A stretch of DNA of 39,216 nt, from IMG/VR virus record IMGVR_UViG_3300036832_001431, positions 1 through 39,216 of that record; one strand, 5' to 3'. Shown in pieces: positions 1 through 6,099 of the stretch. The notes beneath the pieces were generated by a model that was given only the letters and a program-made list of their open reading frames with translations, was not told the origin of the DNA and made no database searches. The stretch is from a virus. Position 1 is the stretch's first letter, and each line of letters opens with the position of its first letter. The translations under genes and the position numbers were made by a program.

Positions 1-128
1 TCCTTGTGCGCGCGACGGCTATTTGATGTAGGGCCTATATTGGGGCCTCTGGCCGGCCTCCCTAGGGCCTCGGCTGGTGGGCCCTGGTCTGGAGGCCTCC
101 GGACCTGGCCGGCACCCTGGAGGGGCTC
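1..128. promoter_or_regulatory. Left-end non-coding region with phased GGCCT array
   Basis: No convincing reading frame. The pentamer GGCCT occurs at 32-36, 44-48, 55-59, 66-70 and 94-98, so the first four copies are 11-12 bp apart, about one helical turn. A CCTAGG hexamer sits at 61-66. The region lies at the window end, just upstream of the terminase cluster and next (if circularised) to the terminal HNH gene. Small terminase proteins commonly bind repeated sites beside the packaging origin, so a packaging or cos-flanking role is a reasonable inference, not shown. Confidence 0.45.
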
Positions 129-1148
129 GTGCGGGTAACTGACCTCAAGGCCGACCCGGAGAACCGACGCCGGCACGGCGAGCGGAATCTCGGCATGCTC
201 GAGGCCTCCCTGCGGGCCGTCGGGGCCGCCCGGTCGATTGTCATCGATGAAGATGATCTGATTCTCGCCGGCAACGGGGTCCGGGCCGCAGCCGAGGCCG
301 CCGGCATCACGAAGCTGAAAATCATCGAGACCGACGGCGACGAAATCATTGCGGTCCGTCGCCGAGGCCTGACGGCCGAGCAGAAGCGGGCCCTCGCGAT
401 TTTCGACAATCGGACGGCCGAGCTCGCCGAATGGAACTGGGAACAGCTCGCCAAGGACCGCGAGGCCGGCCTCGCCCTCGAGCCGTTCTGGACGACCGAC
501 GAACAAGCGGCGTGGTCCGTCTCGACCTCTCCGAAGACGGACCCGGATGCGATGCCGGCGTTGCGGCCGACCGACATCGTGGCCGGCCAGGTCTTCACGC
601 TCGGCCGGCATCGACTCGCGTGCGGCTCGGTTGAGGACCCGGCCATCATCGCGGCCCTGGTCGAGGGTGACGGGGCGCCCCTCGATTTGATCGTGACCTC
701 GCCGCCGTACGCCGAGCAGCGGAAACAGATGTACGGCGGGATTCCCGAGGCGCAGTACGTCGCGTGGTTTCTCCGGGTGCAGGCCGCGCTCCGTCCGTTC
801 CTCTCGAGCGTCGGACACTTCGTGCTGAACATCAAGCCGCACGCCCGCGACATCGAGCGCAGTCTCTACGTCCTCGACCTGGTCCGTGCGATGGTCCGTG
901 ACGCGAAATGGGTATTCGTCGATGAATTCGTGTGGCTCCGCACCGGCATTCCGCAGCAGGTCGTCCATCGATTTAAAAACGCGTTCGAGCCCTGTTACTG
1001 GTTTGCGAATGCGACGGAGTACGCCTGGTTTCCCGAGGCCGTCCGGCATGCCTCCTCGAGCGTGCCGATTGCGATGGGCCCCGGCGCGGGCGACACGAAC
1101 GCCGCACGCCCGGCGCGACGAACACGGGGCGGCCGTCGTGCGCGTTGA
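129..1148 (+). CDS. ParB-domain / DNA methyltransferase fusion, C-terminally truncated
   Basis: Residues 1-95 resemble the ParB/Srx N-terminal domain often fused to phage methyltransferases ('RVTDLKADPENRR' start, 'LTAEQKRALAIFDNR' near 81-95). Residues 150-310 are a beta-class (N4-cytosine or N6-adenine) DNA methyltransferase: the lead-in 'TLGRHRLACGS' (158-167), catalytic motif IV 'TSPPY' (190-194) and 'FEPCYWFA' (286-293). In this class the SAM-binding motif (DPFxGSGT-like) comes after motif IV. Here the protein ends in Arg-rich sequence soon after 'AVRHASSSVPIAMGPG' and I find no such motif, so it may be inactive or frameshifted. The start is GTG at 129; no ATG is nearby. It would act on phage or host DNA in the cytoplasm, protecting it from restriction if active. 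Confidence 0.8.
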   Translation: MRVTDLKADPENRRRHGERNLGMLEASLRAVGAARSIVIDEDDLILAGNGVRAAAEAAGITKLKIIETDGDEIIAVRRRGLTAEQKRALAIFDNRTAELAEWNWEQLAKDREAGLALEPFWTTDEQAAWSVSTSPKTDPDAMPALRPTDIVAGQVFTLGRHRLACGSVEDPAIIAALVEGDGAPLDLIVTSPPYAEQRKQMYGGIPEAQYVAWFLRVQAALRPFLSSVGHFVLNIKPHARDIERSLYVLDLVRAMVRDAKWVFVDEFVWLRTGIPQQVVHRFKNAFEPCYWFANATEYAWFPEAVRHASSSVPIAMGPGAGDTNAARPARRTRGGRRAR

Positions 1149-1398
1149 CGGCGACCTCCTGCTCCTCGAGCCGTCGCTGCAGGTCTGGAATCATTCGCCG
1201 GCCGGGTTCAACTGGGGATACGGCGGCAGCGGGCCGGCGCAGCTCGCGATTGCGATTCTCCTGGCCGCGGGCCTCGAGCCCGAACGCGCGTCGGCGTTGC
1301 ATCAATCGTTCAAGTGGCAGCATCTCGCGCATCTGCCCGCGGAAGGATTTACGCTCGAGATGGACGTGCGGGCGTGGGCCGAAAGGACGGGACCGTGA
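1048..1398 (+). CDS. DUF6166 family protein
   Basis: The C-terminal 90 residues match the DUF6166 pattern: 'RRDEHGAAVVRVDG', then 'NHSPAGFNWGYGGSGPAQLA', then 'LHQSFKWQHLAHLPAEGF'. The function of the family is unknown. The start is unclear: ATG 1048 keeps the conserved 'ARRDEHG' strand but adds an unlikely Arg/Pro-rich leader, while GTG 1138 would cut that strand off. The gene overlaps the methyltransferase C-terminus in another frame, and the ATG that would suit the domain best (near 1074) is in the methyltransferase frame. This suggests an indel at the junction. The stop overlaps the next start as GTGA. Confidence 0.6.
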   Translation: MPPRACRLRWAPARATRTPHARRDEHGAAVVRVDGDLLLLEPSLQVWNHSPAGFNWGYGGSGPAQLAIAILLAAGLEPERASALHQSFKWQHLAHLPAEGFTLEMDVRAWAERTGP

Positions 1399-1856
1399 TC
1401 ACGATTGCCGAGCTCTTCGAGTCGTATCGAAAAAAGGCCATCCACGCCGGGGCAAGTGAGACGCAAATCCTCGAAACCCGGCGCGCGTTTTTCGCCGGCT
1501 CGTACATCATGCTCGAGCTCCTCCTCGATAATGTCGGCAGCGACACCGTCTCCGAGGACCAAGGCGTCGAACGACTCGAGACACTCCGGCGCGAGTGCGA
1601 GGCCTTCGTGGCGGTCGGCGGGACCGTGACGCCGTCGCCGCCCGATGTCCAGTACACGGTTCCCGACCCGCTCGAGATTCAAGGGATGCTCCGAGAACTC
1701 GCCGAACGGATTTCGTCGGGCCTGCCGGTCGGCTGGGGCTTCATGCTGATGCTCTTCAAGTACGGCGAGGGCGGCGACCTGTTCTACATCTCGAGCGCCG
1801 ACCGGGCAGACGTGCTCGGTGTCTTGCGCGAATTCATCAAACGTCAGACGCAATAA
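1395..1856 (+). CDS. Conserved phage protein of unknown function
   Basis: 153 aa from GTG 1395 (GTGA overlap with the previous stop); an upstream ATG at 1314 would extend it through sequence that is a shadow of DUF6166. Two parts are visible. Residues about 1-75 are helical with 'ETRRAFFAGSYIMLELLL', a pattern seen in small phage proteins beside packaging genes. Residues about 85-153 are alpha/beta, with 'GWGFMLMLFKYGEGGDLFYI' followed by a terminal helix. I do not recognise a function. The stop abuts the small-terminase start, so co-expression with packaging genes is likely. Confidence 0.6.
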   Translation: MITIAELFESYRKKAIHAGASETQILETRRAFFAGSYIMLELLLDNVGSDTVSEDQGVERLETLRRECEAFVAVGGTVTPSPPDVQYTVPDPLEIQGMLRELAERISSGLPVGWGFMLMLFKYGEGGDLFYISSADRADVLGVLREFIKRQTQ

Positions 1857-2342
1857 ATGCCAGGCCGCAAGCGGACGCCGACGGCGTTGCGACTCCTCCG
1901 GGGGAATCCGAGCGGCCGCCCGATCAATCGAGACGAACCGCAACCGGACGCGCTCGAGACGGCGTGCCCGGTGGAACTCACCGATGATGCCGCGCGCGCC
2001 GAATGGATTCGCGCGATCGTCCCGGCCATTCGCATCGGGCAAATTACCTCGAGCGACAAACCCCTGGCGGTCGCGCATTGTGAACTCTGGGCAACCTGGC
2101 AGTCGCAGCTCGCCGAGGCCGTCAAGCATCCGCACGTCATCGCGGCCGGCAAACACAAGTACCCGATGCCGAACCCGGCGCGCGTGATGGCAAACAAGAC
2201 CCTGCACCTACTCGGGCAGGTCGATGAAAAACTCGGGTTCACGCCGACATCACGCAGCAAGGTCCAGGTCAAAGGCCCCGGCAGCGTCCAGACGACCCTC
2301 GATAAGCGCCGCGCCAAATTCTTCGCGCTCTCTCGGGGCTGA
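1857..2342 (+). CDS. terS: Terminase small subunit, P27 family
   Basis: 161 aa. The N-terminus 'PGRKRTPTALRLLRGNPSGR' followed by 'PINRDEPQP' is the signature of P27-type small terminases. These bind the packaging site on phage DNA and recruit the large subunit. A helical core follows and a basic C-terminus (121-161) ends 'LDKRRAKFFALSRG'. ATG directly follows the previous TAA, and the large subunit starts five bases after the stop. The GGCCT repeats at the left end are candidate binding sites. Confidence 0.88.
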   Translation: MPGRKRTPTALRLLRGNPSGRPINRDEPQPDALETACPVELTDDAARAEWIRAIVPAIRIGQITSSDKPLAVAHCELWATWQSQLAEAVKHPHVIAAGKHKYPMPNPARVMANKTLHLLGQVDEKLGFTPTSRSKVQVKGPGSVQTTLDKRRAKFFALSRG

Positions 2343-2347
2343 CCTCG

Positions 2348-4132
2348 ATGCACGTACGCCGTCCGCCCGTCGCGCCGTGGTGGGGCCGAGGCCGCTCACC
2401 GGCCGAACGCTGGCCGGGTGTCTCGCTCGACTTCGAGGCGACCTGGTCCACGCTGCGGCGTCGGTGGGAAACCCACGAGGGCCGGTACTACTTCGATGCC
2501 GCGAAGGCCGCACGCGCGGAATCGTTCTTCCCGTTGTTTCTCCAGCATCACATCGGCGCGTTTGCCGGCCAGGCCTTCGAGCTTCGCGACGACCAGCGGC
2601 TGCTGATGATCCGGCCGATGTTCGGCTGGCGTCGGGCCGTCGACGGCCTCCGACGCATCCGGAAGCTGTTCGCGTTCTGCCCGAAGGGATACGGCAAGAG
2701 TCCGCTCGGGGCCGGCCTCGGGCTCTACCTCGCGCGCTTCGACGGCGAGCCGGCCTCCGAGGTCTATGCGGTCGCGGCCGACCGGAACCAGGCCCGCACC
2801 GTCCACGACAACGCGAAAGTCATGGTCGAGAATTCGCCCGACCTGATGGACGGCTGCGCGATTGTGAAAAATGCGATTACCTGGCCGGACCTCTACTCGC
2901 GGTACATCGTCCTCTCGAGTGACGCCGCCACGAAGCACGGGTTTCGGCCGCACGGCATCATCTTCGATGAACTGCACGCGCAGAAAAATCGGGACCTCTT
3001 CGAGGCCCTCCGTAAATCGATGGACAAGCGGGACCAACCGCTGCTGATCATCATCACGCACGCCGGCGACGACGACGAAGGCATCTGCTACGAAGAGTAC
3101 GACCTCGCGAAGCGCGTGCTGAGTGGCAACGCGTCGGAGCTCGAGACGACCCTGCCGGTCATCTTCGAGGCGCAGAAGGGCGAGCCGTGGAATAATCCGG
3201 CGCTCTGGCGCCGCGTGAATCCCGGGCACGGGACGACCATCAAACACGACGGCGTGGCCGAGGAAGCGCGCGAGGCCGCGGCCGAACCCCGCAAACGAAA
3301 CGACTTCGAGCGGTATCACCTGAATCGCTGGACGAACCAGGCGACGGCCTGGATTCCGCTCGATTGGTGGGATGCGTGCGCCGGTCCGCTCGAGGACCCG
3401 GTCCTCCTCGAGCTCGAATGCGCGGCCGGTCTCGACCTGGCGCAGAAGTGGGACCTCGCCGCCTTCGTCGTCGTCTTCCGTCGATTCCTCGAAGTCGAGA
3501 CGGCCATCGACATCATGGAGAAAAACGACGACACCGGCGAACACACGAAGCGCCGCGTCACCTTGAACTATGAACTGTTCGTGCGGCCGCACTTCTGGAT
3601 TCCCGAGAACACGATGCAGCTGCACGAACGCGTGGACGGCGTGCCGTACGGCCTTTGGCGGGACCTCGGCCTGGTCACGGCGACCGAGGGCGACGTCATC
3701 GACTATGACCGGATCTTCGAGGACATCACGACCCGGATCGTGCCCCGGTATCCGCGATTGAAGCAGGGCGGCATCGGGTATGACCCGGCGTTCGCCACGG
3801 ACCTCGCGAGTCGGTTGCGCGACCTGGCCGGCCTCTCGGTTGTGGAAGTGTTACAGAACTATAAGATGCTCAGCGAGCCGGCGCAGATTGTCGAGGCCCT
3901 GATCAAAGGCCGACGCGTCCGGCACGACGGCCATCGCGTGCTCCGATGGAATTTCGAGAACGTCGCCGTCAAGACCGATGACGCTGGGCGGATTCGGCCG
4001 GTGAAGCCGAAGAATGCCGCCAAGCGCATCGATGGCGTAGTCGGGACGATCATGGGCACCAAGGCACTCGAGATGCCGAAGGTTCGGGCCCCGGAATATC
4101 AAATCGTCGTAGTCGGGGGAGGCACCAAATGA
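2348..4132 (+). CDS. terL: Terminase large subunit (packaging ATPase-nuclease)
   Basis: 594 aa, normal length for HK97-type large terminases. The ATPase half carries a Walker A-like 'CPKGYGKS' (111-118) and Walker B 'IIFDE' (204-208), followed by a probable coupling segment 'LLIIITHAGDDDEG' (232-245). The RNase H-like nuclease half carries Asp in 'AGLDLAQKWDLAAF' (D363), 'GGIGYDPAF' (D479) and 'KRIDGVVG' (D562). The protein pumps DNA into the procapsid through the portal and cuts it at the genome ends. ATG 2348 lies just after terS; the stop overlaps the next start as ATGA. Confidence 0.95.
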   Translation: MHVRRPPVAPWWGRGRSPAERWPGVSLDFEATWSTLRRRWETHEGRYYFDAAKAARAESFFPLFLQHHIGAFAGQAFELRDDQRLLMIRPMFGWRRAVDGLRRIRKLFAFCPKGYGKSPLGAGLGLYLARFDGEPASEVYAVAADRNQARTVHDNAKVMVENSPDLMDGCAIVKNAITWPDLYSRYIVLSSDAATKHGFRPHGIIFDELHAQKNRDLFEALRKSMDKRDQPLLIIITHAGDDDEGICYEEYDLAKRVLSGNASELETTLPVIFEAQKGEPWNNPALWRRVNPGHGTTIKHDGVAEEAREAAAEPRKRNDFERYHLNRWTNQATAWIPLDWWDACAGPLEDPVLLELECAAGLDLAQKWDLAAFVVVFRRFLEVETAIDIMEKNDDTGEHTKRRVTLNYELFVRPHFWIPENTMQLHERVDGVPYGLWRDLGLVTATEGDVIDYDRIFEDITTRIVPRYPRLKQGGIGYDPAFATDLASRLRDLAGLSVVEVLQNYKMLSEPAQIVEALIKGRRVRHDGHRVLRWNFENVAVKTDDAGRIRPVKPKNAAKRIDGVVGTIMGTKALEMPKVRAPEYQIVVVGGGTK

Positions 4133-4356
4133 GCGACAAACGCACGGGAGGCCGGCCGCCGTTGTATGAGACGGCCGCCTCGCAGCGCATTGTGGTTCGG
4201 GTCACGCCGGCCCAACGGTTGGAACTCCGACGGGTCGCCGACCAGCAGGGGACAGGGATGGCCGGCGTGATTCGAGAATTGATCGATGAACGGGTCGAGG
4301 ACCGGCGCCCGTTTCCCGGGCACCGGCACGACGAAGAGGAGGAAGAGGACGATTAG
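4129..4356 (+). CDS. Ribbon-helix-helix DNA-binding protein
   Basis: 75 aa. A beta strand 'SQRIVVRVTP' and two helices ('AQRLELRRVADQQGTGMAGV', then 'IRELIDERV') give the Arc/CopG ribbon-helix-helix pattern, with a Gly-containing turn between the helices. The C-terminal 15 residues are strongly acidic (six Glu and three Asp). It is translationally coupled to terL (ATGA) and ends in TAG, overlapping tail-to-tail by 4 bp the last gene of the reverse operon. It probably acts as a dimeric repressor; the CCTAGG palindromes are candidate sites, but nothing in the sequence links them directly. Confidence 0.7.
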   Translation: MSDKRTGGRPPLYETAASQRIVVRVTPAQRLELRRVADQQGTGMAGVIRELIDERVEDRRPFPGHRHDEEEEEDD

Positions 4357-4586
4357 GAACGGTCGGTGCGCGAGAGGCCGGACCAGGTCGCGATGGCCGA
4401 GGGGCCCGGGATATGCGCCAGGTGCGGGCCGGCGTGCCCCTCGGGCCGCGTGCAGATGTAGACCCGGCCGTCGTGCGTCCTCGAGCCGCTCTGGCATTGC
4501 GGCCCCTCGGCCGGCGGATACTCGGCCGCGAGGGCCTGCCCCTCTCGGATGGACAATTCGCGGAACAGTTCGCGGATAGATTTCAT
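4353..4586 (-). CDS. Small Cys/His protein
   Basis: 77 aa, last gene of the seven-gene reverse operon, start coupled by ATGA to the gene before it. The middle holds 'CQSGSRTHDG...C' followed by 'CTRPEGHAGPHLAHIPG'. The 'C-x3-GH-x-GPH' pattern is widespread in small phage proteins, where it probably binds zinc. No function is known. The stop (TAA on this strand) overlaps the RHH gene on the other strand, leaving no room for a terminator between the convergent operons. Confidence 0.55.
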   Translation of the reverse strand: MKSIRELFRELSIREGQALAAEYPPAEGPQCQSGSRTHDGRVYICTRPEGHAGPHLAHIPGPSAIATWSGLSRTDRS

Positions 4587-4792
4587 CGGACCTCCTCACC
4601 GGGCACGGCCTCGGTCTGTAACCAAATCGTCAGCAATCGAAGAATCAACGCACGAATCGACGTGCCATCTCGGCGGGCCTTCGCGCGCACGTCGCGCCAG
4701 AACGTTGCCGGGATTTGATCCAGCATGTAGCGTTTGCCGGTGTCGGCGTAACTCGGGAACTGTCGCGAATAACCCCGTTTGCGGGCAGGCAT
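4583..4792 (-). CDS. Small CopG/RHH-like protein
   Basis: 69 aa. A basic N-terminus ('PARKRGYSRQ') is followed by 'GKRYMLDQIPATFWRDVRAK' and 'RRDGTSIRALILRLLTIWLQ', which looks like a strand plus two helices of a ribbon-helix-helix dimer. If so, it may autoregulate this operon through the palindrome at 5990-6001. It is preceded by the 66 aa gene one base upstream and coupled to the next gene by ATGA. A non-DNA-binding helical protein cannot be excluded. Confidence 0.55.
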   Translation of the reverse strand: MPARKRGYSRQFPSYADTGKRYMLDQIPATFWRDVRAKARRDGTSIRALILRLLTIWLQTEAVPGEEVR

Positions 4793-4793
4793 C

Positions 4794-4994
4794 TTAGCTC
4801 TCCTCCTGAACCCAGTACTGAAAAAACGCCGTCGAGCGCATGTGATTCATCTCGCGATTCAGGCGTCGGGCCTCGGCCTCGGCGGCGTCCCGGGTCTCGA
4901 AGTACTGAATCTCGCCAAGGCGTTTCAGTGTTGCCTCGCGCGTGCCGGTGACGCCGCCCGAGACCCGACACCCGACCGTGAACCGGCCGGTCAT
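4794..4994 (-). CDS. Small protein of unknown function
   Basis: 66 aa from ATG 4994 (ATGA overlap with the upstream gene's stop); the longer open frame to 5342 would run through the two upstream genes and is rejected. 'MTGRFTVGCRVSG' then 'LGEIQYFETRDAAEAEARRL' and 'NREMNHMRSTAFFQYWVQEE' suggest a strand-helix-strand fold resembling the small SPOR-like or viral accessory folds that track residue pairs ('F.TRDAAEAEARRLN'). No function is assigned. Confidence 0.5.
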   Translation of the reverse strand: MTGRFTVGCRVSGGVTGTREATLKRLGEIQYFETRDAAEAEARRLNREMNHMRSTAFFQYWVQEES

Positions 4995-5212
4995 CGGGAC
5001 ACCCGGCGGCCGCCGAGGCGGCGCGGCATCGGTTGACCGAGAAACAGCGAGACCGTTTGCTGGAGACCGGCGGCCCGGGCGGCGTCCCAAATGCGCAGAT
5101 TCTCGGTCGTGTATCCGGCATACTCGATCGTGCCGGCGTGATAGGCCTCGGCGTTGGCGCGGAGTTCGGCCGCCCATTGTCGGGCGCGGGCCTCCTCTGG
5201 AATTTCCTTCAT
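4991..5212 (-). CDS. Small helical protein of unknown function
   Basis: 73 aa. It is helical with an acidic start ('MKEIPEEARARQWAAELRAN') and the central 'GTIEYAGYTTENLRIWDAA', ending in a basic 'RRLGGRRVSR'. The start overlaps the upstream stop (ATGA) and its own stop overlaps the next start. No membrane segment, signal peptide or metal motif. I do not recognise it. Confidence 0.5.
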   Translation of the reverse strand: MKEIPEEARARQWAAELRANAEAYHAGTIEYAGYTTENLRIWDAARAAGLQQTVSLFLGQPMPRRLGGRRVSR

Positions 5213-5457
5213 CGGTTCCCCCAGACCCGGCCATCGAAGGACGTAACGCCATTATTGAAGGCGCACACGAGGGCATCGGCGGCGGCGTACCCGAGTTTCG
5301 AGATGACCACGGGCGCGACTTCGGCCCCGTCAATCGGTTCAATGGTCACCGGGTACTCCCGGCGGCCGCGGGTCGCGAAGGGGCGCGAGGCCCGATAGCA
5401 CACCCCTTCCACGAGTGTCAGACGATGACCGGCAATCGATTTGGTCAGCATGATCAC
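5209..5457 (-). CDS. Small protein of unknown function
   Basis: 82 aa from GTG 5457, which overlaps the upstream stop (GTGA); an in-frame ATG two codons later (5451) is the alternative. Mostly beta: 'IAGHRLTLVEGVCYRA', 'REYPVTIEPIDG', then a helix 'SKLGYAAADALVCAFNNG' and 'VTSFDGRVWGNR'. Not recognised. Coupling on both sides argues that it is translated. Confidence 0.5.
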   Translation of the reverse strand: MIMLTKSIAGHRLTLVEGVCYRASRPFATRGRREYPVTIEPIDGAEVAPVVISKLGYAAADALVCAFNNGVTSFDGRVWGNR

Positions 5458-5675
5458 TTGACCTCGACATCATTGGCATCGAGGATGGACTCGAGGCCTT
5501 CACTGATGCAGGCCAGGGTGCCCACCGTCGCGCCGGTGAATTCGCCGGCGGCGAGGAGGTCAACCAGACCGGCCAGGTCGGCCATCTGCTGACGGACGAC
5601 CGCGAGATTTTTTCTGACCGCGGCCTCGGTGCGGGCCGCCTGGATGCCTTCGGCGCCAGGATTGTATGAGGTCAT
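5454..5675 (-). CDS. Small helical protein of unknown function
   Basis: 73 aa from ATG 5675; the longer frame to 5966 would cross the upstream gene and is rejected. 'MTSYNPGAEGIQAARTEAAV', 'RQQMADLAGLVDLLAAGEFT' and 'GTLACISEGLESILDANDVE' make an amphipathic, mostly helical protein. It starts within the upstream stop (TAATG) and its stop overlaps the next start. No function is known. Confidence 0.5.
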   Translation of the reverse strand: MTSYNPGAEGIQAARTEAAVRKNLAVVRQQMADLAGLVDLLAAGEFTGATVGTLACISEGLESILDANDVEVK

Positions 5676-5920
5676 TACTGCACGTCCTTTGCTGTCGAGA
5701 CGAACACGAACACGTACCCGGTTTTCACGGCGCCGCCGGCCAGGGGCCCCGACCAGTGCATCTTCTGGCAGAGGGCCTCGGCCGCCTTCCGGTGCACGGC
5801 CTCGCCACTCAATTCGTGCGGGTAGGAAATCGTGACCCGGTTGCCGTCGGAATCCGAGGCCGAAATCCTCGAGCCGCGGGTATTGGTCGCGCCGAGGAAT
5901 TTGGTTGTGATGGCCTTCAT
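5675..5920 (-). CDS. Conserved small phage protein
   Basis: 81 aa, first gene of the reverse operon. 'MKAITTKFLGATNTRGSRI', 'DGNRVTISYPHELSGEAVHR', 'AAEALCQKMHW' and 'GYVFVFV' follow a pattern I recognise from many uncultured phages and GC-rich prophages, where it is an uncharacterised small protein. It appears to be a mixed beta/alpha single domain. The leader between its promoter (5978-6006) and the ATG is about 50 nt and can form a GGGGC/GCCCC hairpin (5949-5964). No strong ribosome site is visible. Confidence 0.65.
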   Translation of the reverse strand: MKAITTKFLGATNTRGSRISASDSDGNRVTISYPHELSGEAVHRKAAEALCQKMHWSGPLAGGAVKTGYVFVFVSTAKDVQ

Positions 5921-5977
5921 AAAGTGTCTTGAACCCTTCGATTAGCAGGGGGCCTAATTGCCCCAACCGATAGACCT

Positions 5978-6006
5978 ATTCTCCCGCTAAATCCTAGGAT
6001 TGTCAA
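5978..6006 (-). promoter_or_regulatory. Sigma70-type promoter of the reverse operon
   Basis: On the reverse strand, TTGACA (6006-6001) matches the -35 consensus exactly. A 17 bp spacer follows, then GAGAAT (5983-5978), which matches four of six -10 bases. Transcription would start near 5971 and read the seven small genes. A palindrome fills part of the spacer, so a bound repressor would block RNA polymerase. Confidence 0.65.
5990..6001. promoter_or_regulatory. Palindromic operator candidate AATCCTAGGATT
   Basis: A perfect 12 bp palindrome inside the spacer of the reverse promoter and touching its -35 box. AATCCTAGG recurs at 6026-6034, and TTCCTAGGAT occurs upstream of the recombinase operon at 27303-27312. 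CTAG is usually rare in GC-rich genomes, which makes the repeated use notable. The binding protein is unknown; an RHH or HTH protein encoded in this window is the likely candidate. Confidence 0.6.
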
Positions 6007-6099
6007 ACGACCCGAAACGGGCCGGAATCCTAGGGTTTTCGGCCAGGTTTCAGCAGCCAAAACCCGAGGGCCTCCCGCACACTCTCAGGCCTCGACCAT

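Larger units (their letters stand above)
5921..6099. promoter_or_regulatory. Divergent regulatory region between reverse cassette and capsid operon
   Basis: 179 bp without a gene, between the first gene of the reverse operon and the protease-capsid start. It holds the reverse promoter, a perfect palindrome, a second copy of its AATCCTAGG half 36 bp away (6026-6034), and a GGGGC-N6-GCCCC hairpin (5949-5964). I see no clear forward promoter; TTGTCA at 6000-6005 lacks a -10 at the right spacing. No good ribosome site precedes the capsid ATG. Confidence 0.65.

Noticed and set aside
2396-3625. 409-codon reverse frame opposite terL
   Set aside because: Shadow of the large terminase; composition and lack of motifs match antisense GC-rich sequence.
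4129-4792. Toxin-antitoxin pair from the two RHH-like genes
   Set aside because: They lie on opposite strands with no toxin-like partner; simple regulators are more likely.
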